Source of the DNA: Cyanobacteriota bacterium
GTDB taxonomy: Bacteria; Cyanobacteriota; Cyanobacteriia; Phormidesmidales; Phormidesmidaceae
Assembly (NCBI GenBank): GCA_027619675.1
Contig: JAQCHG010000024.1
Span: 1 to 10,320 of the forward strand
Direction: 5' to 3'
Length of the DNA: 10,320 nucleotides
The translations under genes were made by a program, and so were the position numbers. Every line of letters starts with the position of its first letter. Positions within the stretch are counted from its first letter, which is position 1. The notes beneath the pieces were generated by a model that had not been told where the DNA came from, searched no databases, and was given only the letters and a program-made list of their open reading frames with translations. Below, one piece after another: positions 5,745-10,320 of this stretch.

Positions 5745-6093
5745 CCTGCCTCCCGTCTTTAGCCAAGGTGCATTGGCGTGCCCGTACTCTTTGACTCCTT
5801 GGCGGCATTCATCGCTGTTGTAGTTCCCTCACCCCTTACCTGCCTTGCCTCGGGAAACAGTTCGCAAATTCACGCCGTTTGAGCCTGGGTGCTGGCACTG
5901 CCAATGGCACTTCAGTCGAGGCCGTGGCTCCGCCTGCCCCGCCCATGGCTGGCCGACCCCACTGCCTCGTCCTTCGGATTTTCCCATCTACAGCTACTCT
6001 CCCTACCATCGCGATCGCCCTAGGTCAGCCCTGGGGCGATCGCCCGTGCTATAAAGGGCGTGCCCATCGCCGCCGAGCTGGCTGCAACCGCCT
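5745..6093. other. Intergenic region with two HIP1 sites and the ATPase promoter candidate
   Basis: There is no convincing gene here; short open frames have shadow-like composition. Two HIP1 octamers GCGATCGC lie close together at 6011-6018 and 6036-6043, the second inside the 12-bp palindrome GGGCGATCGCCC. They sit immediately upstream of the -10 candidate at 6047. The rest (5745-6000) shows nothing I can name. Confidence 0.5.
6047..6055 (+). promoter_or_regulatory. Extended -10 promoter candidate for the STAND-like ATPase gene
   Basis: TGCTATAAA has the extended -10 TG and a five-of-six match to TATAAT. Transcription would begin near 6062, leaving a leader of about 30 bases before the ATG at 6094. 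No good -35 is visible. A HIP1 palindrome ends two bases before it. Confidence 0.45.
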
Positions 6094-7413
6094 ATGTCCC
6101 TGGATGTCAACCGCTTTTACAGAGCCGCTAACCCCAGTCGGCCCCTCCAGGACGACCGTTGCTACATCAACTTTTCCCCCGTCCGGGGGGGAGACTTGGT
6201 GGAAGAATTGGCCCGCCCCATCATTCGCCTGTCCCCCGACGAACCCACGGCCCAACTGCTCACGGGCCACATCGGTTCTGGTAAGTCCACCGAACTGGGG
6301 CGATTGAAAAAAAACTTAGAGGCCGCAGGCTACCACGTGGTGTATTTCGAGTCCGATCGCGACTTGGAAATGTCCGACGTGGAAATCACCGACATTTTGC
6401 TGGTGATGGCCCGCCAAATTGCTGCCAGCTTGGAAGGTACCGGGGTGGTGATGCGACCCAACTATTTCCAGCGCCTATTCCAGAGCATTATCGACACCCT
6501 GCGGATGCCCGTAGAAATCTCCGACGTCAGCCTGTCGGTGGGCATCGCCACCATCACCGCCCAGTCCAAGGACAGCGCCGACATCCGCAGTCAACTACAC
6601 CAGTATTTAGAACCCCGCACCCGCAGCATCCTCGACGCCATTAACAACGAGTTGCTCATCCCCGCCATTGCCCAACTCAAGCAGCAGGGCAAGGCAGGCC
6701 TAGTGGCCATTGTGGACAACCTGGACCGGGTATACACCACCCGCAAACTGGGCGATCGCCCCCAACCCGAATATCTCTTTGTGGATCGGGGCGATCAGTT
6801 GAAGCGCTTGGCCTGCCACGTGCTCTACACCATCCCCCTGTCCCTGATGTTTTCCGATGATCTGCCCCTACTGACCAATCGGTTTGGGGTCAGCCCCCTG
6901 GTGTTGACCATGGTGCCGGTGAAAGATTTAGACGGCCATTGTCAGCCCGACAGCTTAGCCATGTTGCGGCAAATGGTGCTGGCCCGCGCCTTTCCTGAAT
7001 TAACGGCGGGCGATCGCGAAGCCCGCCTGACGGAGGTGTTTGACCACAGCGACACCCTAGATCGCCTCTGCATCATCAGCGGTGGCCACATGCGTAACCT
7101 GATGCGCTATCTATTCGGCTGCCTACGGAAGCAAGATCCCCCCATTGCCCGTGCCACCCTGGAACGGGTGATCCGCGACGAGCGCAACGAACTGCTGGGG
7201 TTGGTCAACGAACAGGAATGGCAGCACCTATTTCGGGCCGTCAGTACCCGCACGGTGCAGGGGGACAGCGACTACAACAGTCTGTTGCGCAGCCTCTTTC
7301 TCTACGAATATCGCGACGATCGCGGGCGTTGGGTAGACATCAACCCCATCCTGGCGGAAACCGATGTCTTTCGCGACTGGCGGCAAGCCCACCCTGGGGC
7401 AAACCGCCCCTGA
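6094..7413 (+). CDS. STAND/AAA-like P-loop ATPase with C-terminal winged-helix-like region
   Basis: A 439-residue soluble ATP-binding protein. After a conserved N-terminal lead (FYRAANPSRPL, then a VRGG motif near 30-33), the Walker A motif is GHIGSGKST (58-66). Walker B is LVAIVDNLD (203-211), with hydrophobic strand residues before the Asp pair. Residues 245-254 (YTIPLSLMFS) fit a sensor-1 strand, and GGHMRNLMRYL (330-340) fits the GGxxR sensor-2 region of Orc/STAND-type ATPases. The C-terminal part (about 355-430), with LFLYEYRDDRGRWVDINPIL, resembles a winged-helix end. This architecture occurs in a cyanobacterial group of STAND-like NTPases; many relatives act as signal switches or in defence, but the substrate and partner here are unknown. 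No effector domain is fused. The ATG at 6094 has only a weak ribosome binding site. Nearest same-strand gene is 349 bases upstream. Confidence 0.82.
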   Translation: MSLDVNRFYRAANPSRPLQDDRCYINFSPVRGGDLVEELARPIIRLSPDEPTAQLLTGHIGSGKSTELGRLKKNLEAAGYHVVYFESDRDLEMSDVEITDILLVMARQIAASLEGTGVVMRPNYFQRLFQSIIDTLRMPVEISDVSLSVGIATITAQSKDSADIRSQLHQYLEPRTRSILDAINNELLIPAIAQLKQQGKAGLVAIVDNLDRVYTTRKLGDRPQPEYLFVDRGDQLKRLACHVLYTIPLSLMFSDDLPLLTNRFGVSPLVLTMVPVKDLDGHCQPDSLAMLRQMVLARAFPELTAGDREARLTEVFDHSDTLDRLCIISGGHMRNLMRYLFGCLRKQDPPIARATLERVIRDERNELLGLVNEQEWQHLFRAVSTRTVQGDSDYNSLLRSLFLYEYRDDRGRWVDINPILAETDVFRDWRQAHPGANRP

Positions 7414-7440
7414 GGCAGATCAACCAGGACGCGGCGGCAG

Positions 7441-7677
7441 CTACCCCTCACACACCGGAAAATTTGCGGAAGCTTTGGTGCAAGCGGTTGATGTCCTGGT
7501 GCATTGAAATCCCCACACCGACGCATCCACTAAATCATTGCCCGCCCCGCAAAACTCGAAGCCCCAATTAGCGGCTAGGTCCTTTAGGGCCTGGGTCCGT
7601 CGTCGGCTCAAGTACACACTCAGCCCCAAAAAGACCAACACCAGACCAACCATCACCAGGGGAAATAGGGCATCCAT
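7441..7677 (-). CDS. Short single-pass membrane protein, possibly truncated or frameshifted
   Basis: As read, 78 residues from the ATG at 7677 (a GTG at 7686 is in frame three codons earlier). The N-terminus is one membrane helix (about 3-24), followed by a basic stop-transfer and helix, SRRRTQALKDLAANWGFEF. This pattern is common at the start of cyanobacterial membrane-anchored proteins that are usually longer. After WGFQ the composition changes sharply to a Cys/Thr/Ser-rich stretch that does not look coding. Meanwhile another minus-strand frame, 7504-7448, reads DINRLHQSFRKFSGV then stop, with better codon use. A one-base indel in the G-run near 7513-7516 would join the two. The gene starts 34 bases after the larger membrane gene's stop (7712) and probably shares its transcript. 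Confidence 0.5.
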   Translation of the reverse strand: MDALFPLVMVGLVLVFLGLSVYLSRRRTQALKDLAANWGFEFCGAGNDLVDASVWGFQCTRTSTACTKASANFPVCEG

Positions 7678-7711
7678 GGGCAGCACTCAACGACAACAGA
7701 ACTGTACTGAA

Positions 7712-8686
7712 CTACGAAGCAAACAGCGCCAGCAATGACTTCCAAACCGCCAGGTAGAAGTTGCCATCCACCTCGTCCCGCAGAATTTGGAACGGCATCC
7801 CCTGGCTGCCCACAAAGGGCCGCAGCCGCCACGCCAACTGCATACCGACAATGCCGTAAATCACAATCCAAATTCGCAGCAGCAGATTATTAAGGGGCTG
7901 CTCCATGCGAAAGGCAATGTAGGCGGATCCCCGGTAGAGATAGCGCACCCCATAGAAACCACAGAGCCCAAAGATGCAGACATGCATCAGCAATAAAAAC
8001 TGATAGTTCTCTGGGGTGGTGATGGTGAAAAAGAGGGCAATGGGGGCCAAACTCACCAACAGAATGCTGGTGGTGGTGAGGGTAATCACCATCAAGGCCA
8101 AGGTTTGTAGAAATCGGAACCGCTGCCCCAGCAACACATTGAAGGTGTACAGCGAAGGCACGCAGATAATAGCGGTGAAGAGAAACAATATCGGCATTTT
8201 GATGCCAGAGGCGATCGCCTGCAACGGGCCATTGTAGGACCCCATCACCACCCCATAAATGCTGGCCAATAGACCACAGAGAATCGCCAGGGCCGGAATG
8301 ATGCGGGGCAACGCCCGTTTGCTGTGGATCTGCTCAAACAGCGCCGTCTGTGCCCGCAAAATATAGTCCAGAAAATAGAAGGCCAACTGCACCAGATGGC
8401 TGTTCTGCACCGCCCGCCGTAGGGCCTGCAAATCTTCCGCTGCAAAGTCGTAGGCGGGGGTGTGGTTGGCAGGCTTGGGGCGCTTGATGCGGTCCTCCAA
8501 GGGGGGATGAGGCCCCCGTGGGATCGATCCTTGACCCTCGGGGGTCAGTATCGCCGCCCCGTCGGGGGCAGCTTCATCCCCAACGGTGGTAGGGGCGTTG
8601 GGATCGGCCACCGTTGCAGCCTCTGGCACCGCTACCGCATCGGCGCTGGCATCTGGGGCCAGGGGCCGGGGTTGATCATCAGCCAT
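7712..8686 (-). CDS. Multi-pass membrane protein with acidic Ala/Pro-rich N-terminus
   Basis: A 324-residue protein from the ATG at 8686, chosen because GAGGA lies 5 bases upstream; the frame is open to 8767 without such a site. Residues 1-75 are Ala/Pro/Asp-rich and probably disordered and cytoplasmic. An amphipathic region (about 82-125, ending LFEQIHSKRALP) precedes five or six membrane helices: about 128-149, 164-187, 194-222, 229-251, 266-287 and a weaker C-terminal one. A Pro in KMPILFLFTAIICVPSLY and the Yip1-like helix layout resemble a cyanobacterial membrane family often labelled, probably wrongly, as actin-binding WH2 domain proteins. The function is unknown. It is the upstream gene of a likely two-gene minus-strand unit with the short membrane gene. 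Confidence 0.72.
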   Translation of the reverse strand: MADDQPRPLAPDASADAVAVPEAATVADPNAPTTVGDEAAPDGAAILTPEGQGSIPRGPHPPLEDRIKRPKPANHTPAYDFAAEDLQALRRAVQNSHLVQLAFYFLDYILRAQTALFEQIHSKRALPRIIPALAILCGLLASIYGVVMGSYNGPLQAIASGIKMPILFLFTAIICVPSLYTFNVLLGQRFRFLQTLALMVITLTTTSILLVSLAPIALFFTITTPENYQFLLLMHVCIFGLCGFYGVRYLYRGSAYIAFRMEQPLNNLLLRIWIVIYGIVGMQLAWRLRPFVGSQGMPFQILRDEVDGNFYLAVWKSLLALFAS

Positions 8687-9098
8687 GGGATTCCTCGCGC
8701 AAGGGACTGCCGCTTCACTACGGATTGCCCCATCGCCGTTACGGAAACCCAGGGGACCCGTTACCAAAGGTTCATAGCAGTCCCAGGGGTTCGGTCCCCA
8801 GCCATGTTTAGGGTTTCTGGACTGACGCGGTTACCCCCATGGGCAAGGCACCTGAGCCCTTGTCCTGATTTTGTTTTCTCTAATAGCAGTGATAAGCCCA
8901 GGGGCCATTCCTCGCGGGAACTTGGTCGGCATGGGGTGAGGGTGGTAGCTGAAAGCCTTTGCCATCAACCCCTTCAGTCGTTGCTGGAGTTCCTGACTGA
9001 TCCCCCAACCCCCAGGGCAACGCCGCCGTGATCCCGGTCGTGGGGCTCTGGGTTATGTGTTAGAAGATCAACATCTAGCGTTGAAGGACTTGTAACCC
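8687..9098. other. Divergent intergenic region upstream of ndhS
   Basis: These 412 bases lie between the minus-strand membrane gene and ndhS. I see no convincing gene. CCCAGGGG occurs three times (8748-8755, 8782-8789, 8897-8904), the second preceded by and the third near an ATAGCAGT word, which may be a weak repeated pattern or chance in GC-rich DNA. The start of the membrane gene is served by GAGGA at 8692-8696 on the minus strand. The promoters of both genes must be here, but no -10/-35 pair is clear. Confidence 0.4.
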
Positions 9099-9290
9099 AT
9101 GCTGCTTCCTGGTGCCGCCGTGCGCGTTGTGAATATGGACGACACCTATTACGGATTTCAAGGGCAGGTGCAGCGCATTGCCGATGGCAAGGTCGCGGTG
9201 CTGTTTGAAGGGGGAAATTGGGATAAGCTAGTAACGTTTAATACTAATGAACTGGAAGCGGTGGATACCTCCCGGCGTGGGAAAAAGTAA
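9099..9290 (+). CDS. ndhS: NAD(P)H-quinone oxidoreductase subunit NdhS
   Basis: A 63-residue protein with the NdhS pattern: [20 protein letters not shown], then a [24 protein letters not shown] core forming a small SH3-like barrel. It belongs to the family that includes CRR31 of chloroplasts. NdhS sits on the peripheral arm of photosynthetic NDH-1 on the cytoplasmic side of thylakoids. There it helps dock ferredoxin as electron donor for cyclic electron flow and respiration. Length is normal for cyanobacteria and no key region is missing. The ATG at 9099 has AAGGA 10 bases upstream, a slightly long spacing. It is the first gene of a probable plus-strand cluster with the HAS-barrel gene 32 bases downstream. 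Confidence 0.92.
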   Translation: MLLPGAAVRVVNMDDTYYGFQGQVQRIADGKVAVLFEGGNWDKLVTFNTNELEAVDTSRRGKK

Positions 9291-9322
9291 ACCCCCCGCC
9301 ACCGTAACCAGGGCGTATCCCC

Positions 9323-9967
9323 ATGCGATTGCCCTTACCTCAATTTTCTGTCTCGGCGCGATCGCCCCAGCACTTTGCTGAGGTGATCGAAACTGAGACG
9401 ACGGGCTTTCTGGCCCAATGCCTAGAACCAGAAGCCTTGAGCTTTGCCCAAATGCCCGCTTTTGGCAGTTGGGTTCAGGCCATGGATGAGGAGTCGGGCA
9501 ACTGCATCTATGGAGTGGTTTACCACGCCACCACCAGCCCCCTCGATTCTGTCCATCGGGCGACAGCATTGGGCCTTTCCTTGGCGGAACTGCGGGAACA
9601 GCAGCCCCAGATTTTTGCCATGTTAAAAACGGAGTTCCGGGTGGCCATTGTCGGCTATCGGGCCGAGGGCATGGGCGATCGCTGCTATCAACACTTACCG
9701 CCGCGCCCGCCCCAGGTGCATCAGGCGGTGTATCGCTGTGACCCCGAGGCGGTGATGGCCTTCACCGAGCGCCTCGATTTTCTGCGCACCCTCATGGACA
9801 TGGGCAGCGCCCCCGTGGATGGTCTGATTGGGGCGGTGATTCGCACCGTTTATCAGATGCGGCAACTGGACCGAGATTGGCTAGTGCAGGCCGGACGCAC
9901 CCTCAACGTACTGCTGAAAGACGATTACGATCGCCTGCGGGTGATCTTGTCCCAAATTCACCCCTAG
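9323..9967 (+). CDS. Stand-alone HAS-barrel domain protein
   Basis: A 214-residue soluble protein. Residues about 1-125 form a beta-rich domain: MRLPLPQF, a VIETETTGFLAQCLE strand pair, PAFGSWVQAMDE, GVVYHATTSPLD, and RVAIVGYRA. I recognise this as the cyanobacterial HAS-barrel family, named for the barrel shared by HerA helicases and F-type ATP synthase subunits. The second half (about 140-214) is helical: AFTERLDFLRTLMDMG and DRDWLVQAGRTLNVLLKDDYDRLRVIL. Unlike HerA it has no Walker A motif, so it is not an ATPase. Its biochemical role is unknown to me. AGGG lies 9 bases before the ATG at 9323. The gap of 32 bases after ndhS and 3 bases before the next start suggests one transcript. Confidence 0.8.
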   Translation: MRLPLPQFSVSARSPQHFAEVIETETTGFLAQCLEPEALSFAQMPAFGSWVQAMDEESGNCIYGVVYHATTSPLDSVHRATALGLSLAELREQQPQIFAMLKTEFRVAIVGYRAEGMGDRCYQHLPPRPPQVHQAVYRCDPEAVMAFTERLDFLRTLMDMGSAPVDGLIGAVIRTVYQMRQLDRDWLVQAGRTLNVLLKDDYDRLRVILSQIHP

Positions 9968-9970
9968 GTC

Positions 9971-10320
9971 ATGCCAAGCTTTGATTGGATTGTGGTGGGC
10001 AATGGCCTTACCGGGGCGGCCCTGGCCTATGAGCTGGCCCGTCAAGGGTTATCCGTGCTGTTGCTAGACCGCAGCGCCACCCCCCCCAGCGCCACCCGCT
10101 ACAGCTATGGAGGGGTGCCCTACTGGTTTGGCACCACCCCCCTCACCCAGCAACTGTGCCACGAAACCCTGGATCGCTATCAGGCCCTACCCACCGAAAC
10201 GGGCCAGGACATTGAGTGGCGGTCATTAAAGCTGCTGTTGACGGTGGCCCCCACCGTAGACCCCACCCAGGTGGCGGCAGCCTATGGCCGTGCAGAAACG
10301 CCGCCAACCCCGATCTCGGT
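9971..10320 (+). CDS. FAD-dependent oxidoreductase (DAO family), N-terminal part
   Basis: The frame is open from the ATG at 9971 to the right edge, about 116 codons, so the gene is cut by the window. Residues 6-30 are a classic dinucleotide-binding start: WIVVGNGLTGAALAYELARQ, with GxGxxGxxxA, followed by the acidic end of the second strand in LLLDRS. A YGGVPYWFGTT segment (about 49-59) matches the FAD-contact region of D-amino-acid-oxidase/glycine-oxidase-like flavoproteins. The substrate cannot be told from this part. The start is only 3 bases after the HAS-barrel stop, and the AGG it would use overlaps that stop region, so translational coupling is likely. Confidence 0.85.
   Translation, partial: MPSFDWIVVGNGLTGAALAYELARQGLSVLLLDRSATPPSATRYSYGGVPYWFGTTPLTQQLCHETLDRYQALPTETGQDIEWRSLKLLLTVAPTVDPTQVAAAYGRAETPPTPIS

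Noticed and set aside
5845..6054. Plus-strand open frame of 69 codons with Cys, His and Trp residues
   Set aside because: Starts with TTG, has no ribosome binding site and runs into the ATPase promoter; Pro/Arg-rich shadow composition.
8748..8904. Three CCCAGGGG copies as a regulatory repeat array
   Set aside because: Irregular spacing and common G/C runs throughout the window; chance is the simpler explanation.
8462..9031. Plus-strand open frame of 189 codons
   Set aside because: Mostly antisense to the N-terminus of the membrane protein gene; Gly/Arg/Pro-rich shadow composition and no start signal.
1..10320. CRISPR array, insertion sequence or prophage
   Set aside because: No regularly spaced repeats, no cas, transposase, integrase or phage structural genes; the tRNA gene is not flanked by a duplicated attachment site.

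Overview
The window is chromosomal DNA from a cyanobacterium of fairly high G+C content. Four things point there: about fifteen copies of the HIP1 octamer GCGATCGC in 10.3 kb, an ndhS gene (ferredoxin-docking subunit of photosynthetic NDH-1), a DUF3318 gene and a DUF3493 (LPA1/REP27-type) gene. I cannot name the species. There is no phage, transposon, CRISPR array or rRNA.

Layout, left to right. Positions 1-314 hold the 3' end of an unrecognised plus-strand gene ending in a C-x4-C-x15-C-x2-H cluster. It converges on a DUF3318 membrane protein gene (minus, 458-1105), with a terminator hairpin between them. A second small membrane protein gene, DUF3493, follows on the minus strand (1364-1645). 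A repeat-rich divergent region (1646-2042) separates it from a plus-strand YccF-type gene (2043-2411) and tRNA-Thr(CGU) (2501-2572). A 730-codon minus-strand gene (2643-4835) encodes a membrane-bound class III nucleotidyl cyclase with an extracytoplasmic sensor, HAMP, catalytic and TPR-like segments. A 645-base gap follows. Its right half is AT-rich, and it ends in a strong 13-bp stem-loop just upstream of an unrecognised 87-codon gene (5481-5744). After another gap, with an extended -10 promoter candidate, comes a 439-codon STAND/AAA-like P-loop ATPase gene (6094-7413). Converging on it are a multi-pass membrane protein gene (7712-8686) and a short, possibly truncated, membrane protein gene (7441-7677). 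The right end is a plus-strand cluster: ndhS (9099-9290), a stand-alone HAS-barrel protein (9323-9967) and the start of an FAD-dependent DAO-family oxidoreductase (9971 to the edge), with gaps of 32 and 3 bases that suggest one transcript.

Most of the window is ordinary cyanobacterial housekeeping and signalling. I see no complete new multi-gene system. The places that best repay a second look are the orphan STAND-like ATPase, the unknown 87-codon gene with its leader stem-loop, the ndhS/HAS-barrel/oxidoreductase cluster, the degenerate zincin-like signature in the DUF3318 protein, and the possible frameshift in the short membrane gene beside the ATPase.
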